A stretch of DNA of 64,000 nucleotides from Microcaldota archaeon (GTDB lineage: Archaea; Micrarchaeota; Micrarchaeia; Norongarragalinales; SBBD01): assembly GCA_018819225.1 (NCBI GenBank), contig JAHJQN010000008.1:177421-241420 (forward strand), read 5' to 3'. The position numbers and the translations under genes were made by a program. Positions within the stretch are counted from its first letter, which is position 1; every line of letters starts with the position of its first letter. The notes beneath the pieces are model-generated. The model was not told the origin of the DNA. It saw only the letters and a program-made list of their open reading frames with translations, and did no database searches. This document shows positions 9,331-17,176 of the stretch, piece after piece.

Positions 9331-9795
9331 TTATTCCAGCTTTCCGCGGATGAATCCGCCCGTGTCCGTGTGCGTCAATAGACTCTGCGAGTCATTGTAC
9401 GTGATCGACACCGTGTAGTCGTACGCGTCTCCCGGATTTCCATTAATGCCGTCACAGTTTATGGTAAGCAAACCGTTGGCTGGCACAATTGCAGGATTCG
9501 GGCTCGGAACGCAGTTGTTGAGAGCGTTTGGAGCAGTACCGATCGTGGCAGTACTAACCGTAATGACGCGGCCTACTGCGTTACCGAGAACGAGCGTAGC
9601 CGTACTCGTAGCGTTCGCTGGAACCGTGAAGTCCGAACATGTGAACGCGGTAAAACCTCCACATTCTTTGCCTCCACGGAATTTGGCGGGGTTGAAGACT
9701 CCGGTATACCACAAAACGGCCGCAATAATGACGATTGCCAGAATGGCCCAGCCGTAGGTCACCAGATACTCCAACGCGGATTGACCTCTTTTCAT
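9331..9795 (-). CDS. archaeal pilin-like secreted protein with class III signal peptide
   Basis: 154 residues. The N-terminus KRGQSALEYLVTYGWA is the QSALEYL class III signal: prepilin peptidase would cut before the Gln and leave a hydrophobic assembly helix (residues 16-32). The rest is a Thr/Asn/Ala-rich beta-type domain with four cysteines that may form disulfides. Strong Shine-Dalgarno (AGGTGA) before the ATG and a TATA element near 9861-9872. The A24 peptidase at 11197-12141 is a plausible processing enzyme. Confidence 0.85.
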   Translation of the reverse strand: MKRGQSALEYLVTYGWAILAIVIIAAVLWYTGVFNPAKFRGGKECGGFTAFTCSDFTVPANATSTATLVLGNAVGRVITVSTATIGTAPNALNNCVPSPNPAIVPANGLLTINCDGINGNPGDAYDYTVSITYNDSQSLLTHTDTGGFIRGKLE

Positions 9796-9910
9796 TAAAT
9801 CACCTGCTTAGGCGGGTATTAATAGTACCCAACAAACCTGAAACCAATAATATTAGCCTCTTTAAAAGGATTTCCATTCGTACGAGCCAAACCCGACGGA
9901 AAAAAACGCG

Positions 9911-10111
9911 TTAAGACTTCATGAAAATTTCAAAAACAGCGGGCAAGTGCAAGGCGATACCGGCGATCAGTAACGGAATAGCGAAATCAAAAACGAGTCC
10001 GGAAAAATAGGCGCCCAATGCGAGTCCGGCCAGGAAATCGCCTATGGCCACAAAAATGTGGCCCCAGACGCTGATGCGCTTCAAACGCTCGCGGAATTTC
10101 TTTTTTTTCAT
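9911..10111 (-). CDS. small two-helix membrane protein
   Basis: 66 residues from ATG at 10111 (MKKKKFRERLKRISVW), a basic head followed by two hydrophobic helices (about residues 17-36 and 39-58). An upstream in-frame start at 10159 would add 16 residues and run further into the purM promoter; the inner start is preferred. No known family recognised. Divergent from purM. Confidence 0.5.
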   Translation of the reverse strand: MKKKKFRERLKRISVWGHIFVAIGDFLAGLALGAYFSGLVFDFAIPLLIAGIALHLPAVFEIFMKS

Positions 10112-10141
10112 GCACGCTACCCAAAGCCATATTAAACAGGC

Positions 10142-10150
10142 GTTATTAAC
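10142..10150 (+). promoter_or_regulatory. TATA box of purM
   Basis: GTTATTAAC lies 29-37 bp before the purM ATG at 10179, consistent with a leaderless transcript. It also argues against translation starting at the ATG at 10044. Confidence 0.45.
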
Positions 10151-10178
10151 CTTTTCCATTCGAGGGGAAAAACGGGTT

Positions 10179-11192
10179 ATGCCTTACACTTACGCTCGCG
10201 CGGGGGTAAACGTCCAGCGAGTCAAAGGCATTCAACGGGACACGCAAAGACAATTGGCCTCGACGCTGAACCGAGACGTCATACTATCAGCGGGGCATTA
10301 CTCGGCGCTCGTCAACATCCAAGGAAAAAAAATTGCCGTGCACACGGATGGCGTGGGCACGAAAGTGCTCGTGGCGCAACAACTCGGAACGTACGATACC
10401 GTAGGGATTGACGCGATTGCCATGAACGTCAACGACTTGGCGTGCATTGGCGCCAAACCGATTACCGTCGTCGATTATCTAGCGCTGCAAAAACCGGATC
10501 CTGCACTCATTCGCGAGATCATGAAAGGACTCGTGAAAGGCGCGAAAAAGGCGAACGTGAGCATCGTCGGCGGGGAAACCGCGATCACCCCGGATTTGAT
10601 CAAAGGAATCAACGGCAACGGATTCGACTTGTCCGCAACGTGCGTGGGCATCGTGGAAAAAAAGCTTATTACGGGAAAAGACATTCGGGAAAACGACGTG
10701 CTCGTGGGAATGGCGAGCACGGGATTGCATTCCAACGGATACACGCTCGCCCGAAAAGTACTCCTCAAGGGAAAAAACCGTTCCAATAAAAAACTCATGA
10801 AAGAGATGTTGAAGCCTACGCGTATCTATTCACCCGCAGCCCTGGAAATGGCGGAAAAAGTCCGCGTGCACGGTTTCGCCCACATTACGGGAGGGGCGTT
10901 CTCGAAATTGACGCGCGTGCTCCCCAAGAAGCTCGGGGTCGTCCTGGATCGCATGCCGACGCCCCCGCGCCTGTTCAACACCATTCAACGGAACGCCCAT
11001 CTCGGAAAACGGGAAATGTACCGCACGTTCAACATGGGTATCGGGTTCTGCGTGTGGGTGGCGTCCAAACAAGTGAAGCGCACGCTCGCCATCAGCCGAA
11101 AACACGGTATTCCCGCGCAGGTCATTGGAAGGGTCATCAAAGGCCATCGCATTCTATTGCACGACAAAGGATACGTGTACGATTTAACGTGA
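10179..11192 (+). CDS. purM: AIR synthase (PurM)
   Basis: 337 residues; closes FGAM to AIR with ATP. The start MPYTYARAGVNV matches the family N-terminus, so the open frame back to 10044 is not used. VHTDGVGTKVLVAQ, NVNDLACIGAKPI, GLVKGAKKANVSIVGGETA and the late TGGAFSKLTRVLPK are AIR synthase blocks. It is the only pur gene on the plus strand here, unlinked in transcription from purSQL. Confidence 0.94.
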   Translation: MPYTYARAGVNVQRVKGIQRDTQRQLASTLNRDVILSAGHYSALVNIQGKKIAVHTDGVGTKVLVAQQLGTYDTVGIDAIAMNVNDLACIGAKPITVVDYLALQKPDPALIREIMKGLVKGAKKANVSIVGGETAITPDLIKGINGNGFDLSATCVGIVEKKLITGKDIRENDVLVGMASTGLHSNGYTLARKVLLKGKNRSNKKLMKEMLKPTRIYSPAALEMAEKVRVHGFAHITGGAFSKLTRVLPKKLGVVLDRMPTPPRLFNTIQRNAHLGKREMYRTFNMGIGFCVWVASKQVKRTLAISRKHGIPAQVIGRVIKGHRILLHDKGYVYDLT

Positions 11193-11196
11193 GTCC

Positions 11197-12141
11197 ATGG
11201 ATGCATTAAACTTCGAACTGGCGCGCGTGCTGATCGCCGTCATTGGAACCGCTTTCGCCGCGTACCAAGATTTCCGAACCTCGTTCATTGATGACAAAAT
11301 CCTGTTTTCCATGATCGGAGCGGGAGCACTCATTACGCTTGCGTCCCTCAACGAAACCATTATCGTGTACACATTCGTGGTCGCCGCATTCATTTTCCTT
11401 ATGGGATACGTGTTGTACCGGCAAGGACAACTCGGAATGGGCGATGTCCTTCTGTTCGTGGGTCTCCAGTTGTTGTTGCCGTTCCACCCGCAGATCTTCT
11501 CGGATTATGTGATCCGGCCGTTCCCGTTCGAATTACTATCGACGATGGTTCCGCTGGTGGGAAGCTCGTTCTTGATAACGCTCAATATCCTCAAGCACCT
11601 GCTGTTCTTCCTCACGATTTTCTTGGTGAGCTCGTACGTGGCCACGCTGGTGAGTGGAATCACGTACGCACGGGAATTGTTTAAAACCCGCAAACCCTTG
11701 AAACCGAGCTGGACCGGAGCCGGCGTCTCCTTATTCGTTCTCGTGATCGCGGGATTCGTGTTATGGACCACGCTCGCGTTCTCGTACGGAACCGTTCTCT
11801 TTCTGTTGCTGTTGTTATCCACGGCATTCTTCTTGACGTTCCGGGAACAATTATTGGAGGAAGTCGTCACCAAGCGCATGACGCTGAAAGAAATCGAGGA
11901 CGAGGATATTCTGGCACTCGAAAGCATGCCCAAGCGCATCGTTCAAAAATACCATCTCGGAAAAGTGCTGACTAAAAGCGAAGTGAAAAAGCTGAAACTC
12001 ATTTCGCGCAAGGAAAGAATGACTCGGTTCCCCGTCTACAAAATATTGCCGCGGTTTGGCCCGTATATTCTGATTGGTCTGCTCGTGGCGCTGGCATTCG
12101 GAGACTTGTTCTCCCTCTTGTTCCGCCTCTCCGGAGGATGA
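11197..12141 (+). CDS. A24-family prepilin peptidase-like membrane aspartyl protease
   Basis: 314 residues with about seven hydrophobic segments. The two catalytic aspartates of prepilin peptidases are visible: D25 in the first cytosolic loop (AAYQDFRTSFIDD) and D83 in the GMGD motif. Expected to process class III signal peptides such as that of the pilin-like protein at 9331-9795. Starts 4 bp after purM stops, so it may be co-transcribed. A charged stretch at about residues 215-290 makes it longer than minimal FlaK/EppA enzymes. Confidence 0.82.
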   Translation: MDALNFELARVLIAVIGTAFAAYQDFRTSFIDDKILFSMIGAGALITLASLNETIIVYTFVVAAFIFLMGYVLYRQGQLGMGDVLLFVGLQLLLPFHPQIFSDYVIRPFPFELLSTMVPLVGSSFLITLNILKHLLFFLTIFLVSSYVATLVSGITYARELFKTRKPLKPSWTGAGVSLFVLVIAGFVLWTTLAFSYGTVLFLLLLLSTAFFLTFREQLLEEVVTKRMTLKEIEDEDILALESMPKRIVQKYHLGKVLTKSEVKKLKLISRKERMTRFPVYKILPRFGPYILIGLLVALAFGDLFSLLFRLSGG

Positions 12142-12146
12142 TTCGG

Positions 12147-12407
12147 TTATTCGGAGATATCGATTTGCTGTCCCAGCGCTTGACCGGGAAGACCTTTCAT
12201 CATGATCGCTCGAACCGCACCTTGTTTTCCGTGCGCTTCGACGACCTGTCCCTTGATCAGTTTTCCAGAAGGACTCTTCCACACGACCGCTTTCCCTTTA
12301 AGCTTCTCGGCGTCCGAACGCTTCTTCGACCCCTGGGGAACGAGAACGTAATGGCGCTTGTACTGCGAGTGCCTTCCTCCACGATAATTTCGAATCCGTG
12401 CTTTCAT
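12147..12407 (-). CDS. ribosomal protein L35Ae
   Basis: 86 residues of the large-subunit protein L35Ae. NYRGGRHSQYKRH, LKGKAVVWKSPSGKLIKGQV, AHGKQGAVRAIMMKGLPGQALG are the family core. A GGTGGAT Shine-Dalgarno site precedes the ATG. Convergent with the A24 peptidase, only 5 bp between stops. Confidence 0.9.
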   Translation of the reverse strand: MKARIRNYRGGRHSQYKRHYVLVPQGSKKRSDAEKLKGKAVVWKSPSGKLIKGQVVEAHGKQGAVRAIMMKGLPGQALGQQIDISE

Positions 12408-12533
12408 ATCTATCCACCAAAACCGCGAATACTTAAAACTTATTAAGTGCTACACGCTAAGAGCGTTAACGTAAGTACCCATGCGGATAAGGATTAAAAA
12501 ACGTATCCTTACCCTCCCTTGTTGGAGAGAACG

Positions 12534-13631
12534 ATGAACGAGCTACTGATCAACGATCGCGTCATGCGCAAGCTCTTGCCGCGCATTCAAGCCACGGCGG
12601 AATTTCTTAAAAAAGCCGCCGAACGGAACCAGCACATTCTCATCAAATTTGATGGAGACGGGGACGGAATTTGTTCCGGACTCAATATGCTGAAAGCCCT
12701 CAGGCGCGTGAGCCATAACAAGCGCATCAGCAATTATCCGGGTCCCTCCGCCGTCTATCGCATCGAGGAAGCGCTGAACGACTTGAATCGCGCGGAAAGC
12801 ACGAAGGAAACCGTTTTTCTATTCCTAGATCATGCCGCCAATGAGGAAAGCGTGGACGCACTGCATTTATTAAAAAGTTATGGCGCGCGCATCGTCATCA
12901 TAGACCATCACCCATTTTCAACGAAAACGAAGGCGCTCGCCGAACGCATGGTGTCGCCCATGCTGGTTTCCAAGGATGGGGCGTCGTATGTCACCGGATT
13001 ACTGGCATATGAAGTCGCTAAACGGATTGCACCCGAAGAAGCGGATGATGCGCTGGCATGGTATGCATTGCAAGCGGACAAGAGTCGTTTCGCGTCCAAA
13101 AAAGAATTCATGGAACCCATTGCCATCGAGTATCTCGAGTTCTTCCGACGGAACAATTCACTCGAATTCTATGAAAAAACGCTGGCCGATTCCGAAACCG
13201 TGAAAGAAAGCTGCCATCAAGCCAAGGAAAAAATCGGGCAAGCGCTGACCCTGGCCAAGCGAAACGCGGAATACAAGAAAAGCAGGCGCTTTACTTCTGC
13301 CGTTGTCCGCGTCGCTAAATGCGTTCCGGAGGGCGATTATCCTTCCAAAAGTAGACTGATCAGCGAATTTCAGCAGCTCATGGAAAAAAAGCACGAGAAC
13401 CTCGTGAGTTTAGGGGTGGACAGCGACTCCATGAGTTTCCGTGCCAGCAAGAAGGCGCTGAAAAACGGTTTTCGGGCCTCTCAGATCATTCGCCAACTCA
13501 AAGACATGTTCGGAACCGAAATTATTTCGGGAGGAGGACATGATGTGGCGGCGAGCTTGAAAGCCAATCCCTCGGCGATCCATGCCATCGTGCATGAAGC
13601 GCTCGCGCTCGTCGAAAAACCTAAGAAATAA
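12534..13631 (+). CDS. DHH-family phosphoesterase (RecJ-like)
   Basis: 365 residues from ATG at 12534, chosen because GGAG lies 6 bp upstream; a TTG five codons earlier would overlap that site. Motifs: FDGDGDGICSG (motif I), LDHAANEE (II), IDHHPF (the DHH motif) and a C-terminal DHHA1-type SGGGHDVAASL. The family hydrolyses phosphodiester bonds of single-stranded nucleic acids or nucleotides with Mn2+; archaeal members include RecJ-like nucleases. Exact substrate cannot be told. Confidence 0.85.
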   Translation: MNELLINDRVMRKLLPRIQATAEFLKKAAERNQHILIKFDGDGDGICSGLNMLKALRRVSHNKRISNYPGPSAVYRIEEALNDLNRAESTKETVFLFLDHAANEESVDALHLLKSYGARIVIIDHHPFSTKTKALAERMVSPMLVSKDGASYVTGLLAYEVAKRIAPEEADDALAWYALQADKSRFASKKEFMEPIAIEYLEFFRRNNSLEFYEKTLADSETVKESCHQAKEKIGQALTLAKRNAEYKKSRRFTSAVVRVAKCVPEGDYPSKSRLISEFQQLMEKKHENLVSLGVDSDSMSFRASKKALKNGFRASQIIRQLKDMFGTEIISGGGHDVAASLKANPSAIHAIVHEALALVEKPKK

Positions 13632-13641
13632 ATTGAAACGA

Positions 13642-13959
13642 CTAAGGTAATGGAGGGAGGCCGTCACCATTGTCTTCGGGTAACGGAGGCAGCTCATCAT
13701 TTGGACCTCGAGTATCCTCAGGCACAACCTCGCCAGTGGAATCATCGTCTGGAGGCAAAGGAGGCAATTCTTCTCCAATCGTGGGATTCGCCGTAGGGCA
13801 AGGAGCAAACTCGCATGAAGGAGGAACGCGTCCCACGTTACTTCCGTCCGCGCATACTTTGGCTTCCTGCGTACATCCCGTCGAAGGCGGTTGTTGAACG
13901 CAACCCATCAGTAAACCAAAAGCGAAAACACCCAGAAAAGCAATGAAAGCGAGTTTCAT
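13642..13959 (-). CDS. small secreted lipoprotein with PPLP repeats
   Basis: 105 residues from ATG at 13959. Hydrophobic signal with lipobox LLMGC, then a Cys-rich module (CTQEAKVCADGSNVGRVPPSC, cysteines probably paired) and an acidic Pro-rich tail containing the repeat LPPLP three times. Likely anchored outside the membrane through the lipid-modified cysteine. Function unknown. The neighbouring surface protein also carries a PPLP-type tail. Confidence 0.65.
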   Translation of the reverse strand: MKLAFIAFLGVFAFGLLMGCVQQPPSTGCTQEAKVCADGSNVGRVPPSCEFAPCPTANPTIGEELPPLPPDDDSTGEVVPEDTRGPNDELPPLPEDNGDGLPPLP

Positions 13960-13984
13960 GATAACCAATCACCAAATCGATGAA

Positions 13985-14024
13985 CAAGAAAAAAGAAAGA
14001 AGGGAGGGTTAAAAACCCTCCTGT
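13985..14024 (-). terminator. hairpin plus T-run terminator
   Basis: On the minus strand, directly after the stop at 14036, GGAGGG and CCCTCC (14003-14008 and 14016-14021) form a stem with a TTTTTAA-type loop and are followed by T-rich sequence. This looks like an intrinsic-type terminator for the surface protein gene. Confidence 0.6.
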
Positions 14025-14035
14025 TGCGGGAGGCA

Positions 14036-15919
14036 TTAACCGTAATAGCCGTCCTCTTCCCCAGCGGCTTGTGCATCTTCCGTTTCGTGGGACTTGGTCT
14101 CTTCCGGTAACGGAGGAATGTCTTCGAAGGCGCCTAACGTGCACGCACTCGAGACCTTCACGAAATACCCTTCACCGGGAACCAACGTGCTCACGCGCTC
14201 GTATTGTTTGGAGAACGCGTTCCACTTCCACGGCCCGCTCTGGACATTGCAGCCCTGCGAAATCGAACTGAACGAAACCGCGTCCGCCGGACCCCCGATT
14301 TGGTTCCAACCTTGGAACAAGCGCTCGCCCTCCAGCGTTTCCTTCCGGTTACCCGCAATGGTCACGCTGCAGGAATCGCTGACTTTTACCCAGTACCCAC
14401 TTCCGCTGGGCACAGACGCGCCTTCCTTGAGAACCCCATATTTCACGTATCGGCGCTGTTGCGTGTTGTAATGCCACAACGTCGCCTGCGAGCAAGTGCT
14501 CTCCGTGATAATTCCGCCCTTGAACTGAACCGGCAAAGGCTGAATTAAGGTCGGCATATTGGTCTGCACGATCGCGGCACCGTAACCGCCACCTCCCGAA
14601 GAACCCGGCGCAATTTTGGCTTGCGTCGTGTCAGCTTGATCGCTCGTTACTTTCATTGCCGTTTCCGATTGGGGAACTTGCACGACGTTTAAAGGCAACG
14701 GATTTTCAACCGCGCACGCCTTGCCTGCCGGACAATAGTACGGGCTCTGCGAATACGGACTTGAAATCATGTTCCAGCCTTTCGCGAGACGCAAACTCAT
14801 CTCGTATGTTTGCGGAGGCAACGGGGGCGTATTCGTTCGAATCACGAACGAAGCCTTGTCGGACGAGCTCTGACCGTTATATTTCACGCTGGCTTCCGCC
14901 GTATAAAATCCGTCGTCCAAGCGGTACGCCGTATGTTCATAATACGCGCCGTTGAATCGCATGGGAATCAATACTGATGAGGACTGGCCCTCGCGCGCAT
15001 ACGACAAATAGACGTTATATGCGGGGTGAGGCATCGCGATGTCTTCTTGGCCGGAATTCGAAGTGATTCGGTTAACCGTCAAGCGATTCAACACGGCCTT
15101 GAATGTCGCGGTAGAGCCATCCGTGCTAACATCCAAATCCACTTTTAATCGGTAATCCGGAGGCACGAGCGTCGGTTTAGGGACGGACTTCACCGTCGTA
15201 ATGGCGTACGCCTCCTGTCCAAATGCGCCCGGAGATACGTAAGGCACGTGAATACTGACGGCTTTGCCGTTATCGAACCTTAACGTCTGAGACTCGCCTT
15301 GCTCGAGTTGAATGCTTTGACCCACCCCGTTTAATTCAACACCATAAGTGACACGCGGATAGTTTCGCTGGCTGCCATCTTCATAATAGCCATAACCCGA
15401 AATATCGAGCACTTTGACTTGGATGCCGTTGTTCGCGGTAATGGAATAACCGACACATAACGCGTGGGTCCCGTCGTTATTGAAATTCTTGCAGTGCAAG
15501 TCACCGACCGGCGTCACCGTAGGTACAATAGAGACAATTGATGTGGCTGTCGGCAAGGAAATAATGCTTACAATAAGCTTTGTGGGGCCATCATCGTTTA
15601 CCGCGATATCCGAAATCTCCAAGCGAACGTATTCGTTAAAGAACGTCGTGCCGGGTCCGAAGACTCCGCCTAACGTGTCAACGAGTTCGTTGCTCGGGTT
15701 ATATATTTCGAATGTGACGTGAAACTGCATGGGATCGTTGCTGTATGAAGACAGCTCCGTTAGTTTCACGACAAATTGCGTATTCGTCTGAATGGCATCG
15801 CCGACTTCCATGGCGTACGTGCCATCACCATACGCGTAATATGATTCCGTTGAATCAGCGCTCACCAAAGGAATCAAAAGCAACGCAACGATTCCCAGCA
15901 AGCTAATTGCATTTTTCAT
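14036..15919 (-). CDS. large secreted surface protein with two GWN modules
   Basis: 627 residues. Cleavable signal peptide (residues 1-21, ending VSADS), several beta-rich regions, then two related C-terminal modules that each start KGWNMISSP or QGWNQIGGP, contain Trp/Asn and cysteines, and end in GYWVKVSDSC or GYFVKVSSAC. The tail has DIPPLPEE. No transmembrane anchor is obvious. Shine-Dalgarno AGGTG 9 bp before the ATG. Likely an envelope or adhesive protein; no enzyme motif seen. Confidence 0.7.
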   Translation of the reverse strand: MKNAISLLGIVALLLIPLVSADSTESYYAYGDGTYAMEVGDAIQTNTQFVVKLTELSSYSNDPMQFHVTFEIYNPSNELVDTLGGVFGPGTTFFNEYVRLEISDIAVNDDGPTKLIVSIISLPTATSIVSIVPTVTPVGDLHCKNFNNDGTHALCVGYSITANNGIQVKVLDISGYGYYEDGSQRNYPRVTYGVELNGVGQSIQLEQGESQTLRFDNGKAVSIHVPYVSPGAFGQEAYAITTVKSVPKPTLVPPDYRLKVDLDVSTDGSTATFKAVLNRLTVNRITSNSGQEDIAMPHPAYNVYLSYAREGQSSSVLIPMRFNGAYYEHTAYRLDDGFYTAEASVKYNGQSSSDKASFVIRTNTPPLPPQTYEMSLRLAKGWNMISSPYSQSPYYCPAGKACAVENPLPLNVVQVPQSETAMKVTSDQADTTQAKIAPGSSGGGGYGAAIVQTNMPTLIQPLPVQFKGGIITESTCSQATLWHYNTQQRRYVKYGVLKEGASVPSGSGYWVKVSDSCSVTIAGNRKETLEGERLFQGWNQIGGPADAVSFSSISQGCNVQSGPWKWNAFSKQYERVSTLVPGEGYFVKVSSACTLGAFEDIPPLPEETKSHETEDAQAAGEEDGYYG

Positions 15920-16079
15920 GTATCAAACACCTCTACTAAACAATATTCTATTTTTTTCAGCCTCGATCATCGGCTGCGGAATGATTACTCGAAATCGTGA
16001 TATATATAATTTGAGCGGAACAAAAGAAGAGAAAACGGTTCCAACAAGCAGGAAATTGAAAAAGAACGGTTCAAAAGAC

Positions 16080-17129
16080 CTATTTTTCGGAAAGGAACCA
16101 TTCGGTAAGCTTCAATTCGCGAACCTTGCCGAATTTACGCGTTTCGATGATTTTTTTGCTTTCGAGGGCGAAAATGACTCGGGAAAGGGTGGTCTTTGGA
16201 ATCAAGAGCTTGTAGAACACTTTACTAAAGCGTGCGCGACCCCTTTCCTCCAACAGGAATTCGACCGTGCGGCGCTCGTTATCTTGAAGCGTGTTCAGAA
16301 TGGCGCGCATCTTCGGGGTTAGAGAAATTGTTTTGGAGTCGGTTTTTTGAGGGGAGTGCTTGGAACTACGAGACACCTTATGCGTCACGTGATGCACCTT
16401 CGGAGGCTCTCTGTTCTTCCGAGCCAAGAAATAATACCCCCCGCCCAATACAAGGAAAAGGAGTGCAATGAGTCCGAGCGGAGTATAATCCATCACCGGT
16501 TCGGGTGGATCAACGGGTGCTTTTTGCTCATTGAGAGACAGGCGCGCGTTCAGATATTCGCCGGGTTCCAATCGCAACTCCAGGAATCCGACTTCCGCGG
16601 TCTTCGAGCCCAATAAACGACACGAACGCGTCGGAACCAAGGGAATAATGAACGATCCGAACTCGTCCGTTATCAAGTCTCCTGCCTCGGCTTCAAAACT
16701 TCGAAGCACTTCGTTGGAACCTAAGCATTGCATGCGCACCAACGCACCTTCCACTACTTTTCCCTGAGAATCCACCACGACTCCGGAAACGCTTCCGACG
16801 CTCAACAAACCGATTTGATGATCTTTGGCTCCAGTAACTTCTAGAGTTCGAAACGAGGCGTAATCATCCGCGTTCGTGTCCCGGTCATTCACCGTAACCA
16901 TGAGGTGCCACGAGCCCGTTGGAAGCGCAAACGAAACACGGGATTCGTTACCCAACAAATACTCGCTCGTAATTCGCCCTCCTTGTTCATCCACAAACAA
17001 AAGAGATGCAATTCCGGTCACCGGTTGCAGAGTATCCGGATTCAAGAAAATGAAGGTTTGCTGAAACGATTCTTGGGCGTAGCCCAGCGGTAACGACAAT
17101 AATAGCGCCAACAGGATCGCGAGTCGCAT
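16080..17129 (-). CDS. membrane-anchored winged-helix protein with extracellular beta domain
   Basis: 349 residues: signal peptide (1-18), an extracellular beta-sandwich part including a carboxypeptidase-regulatory-like segment (GSVSGVVVDSQGKVVEGA, about 110-200), one transmembrane helix (about 216-236), a basic linker, and a cytosolic winged-helix DNA-binding domain (about 270-349; KTTLSRVIFALESKKIIETR). Topology is that of a one-component sensor-regulator. It sits between two large surface protein genes, which are plausible targets. Ligand and target are inference. Confidence 0.75.
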   Translation of the reverse strand: MRLAILLALLLSLPLGYAQESFQQTFIFLNPDTLQPVTGIASLLFVDEQGGRITSEYLLGNESRVSFALPTGSWHLMVTVNDRDTNADDYASFRTLEVTGAKDHQIGLLSVGSVSGVVVDSQGKVVEGALVRMQCLGSNEVLRSFEAEAGDLITDEFGSFIIPLVPTRSCRLLGSKTAEVGFLELRLEPGEYLNARLSLNEQKAPVDPPEPVMDYTPLGLIALLFLVLGGGYYFLARKNREPPKVHHVTHKVSRSSKHSPQKTDSKTISLTPKMRAILNTLQDNERRTVEFLLEERGRARFSKVFYKLLIPKTTLSRVIFALESKKIIETRKFGKVRELKLTEWFLSEK

Positions 17130-17176
17130 GAACTAAGTAGACGAACCACCGGTTTTATTCCTTTGGATTTGCTGAA

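Noticed and set aside
10044..10178. 45-codon upstream extension of purM
   Set aside because: It covers the TATA box and the divergent small membrane gene; PurM alignments start at the Met encoded at 10179.
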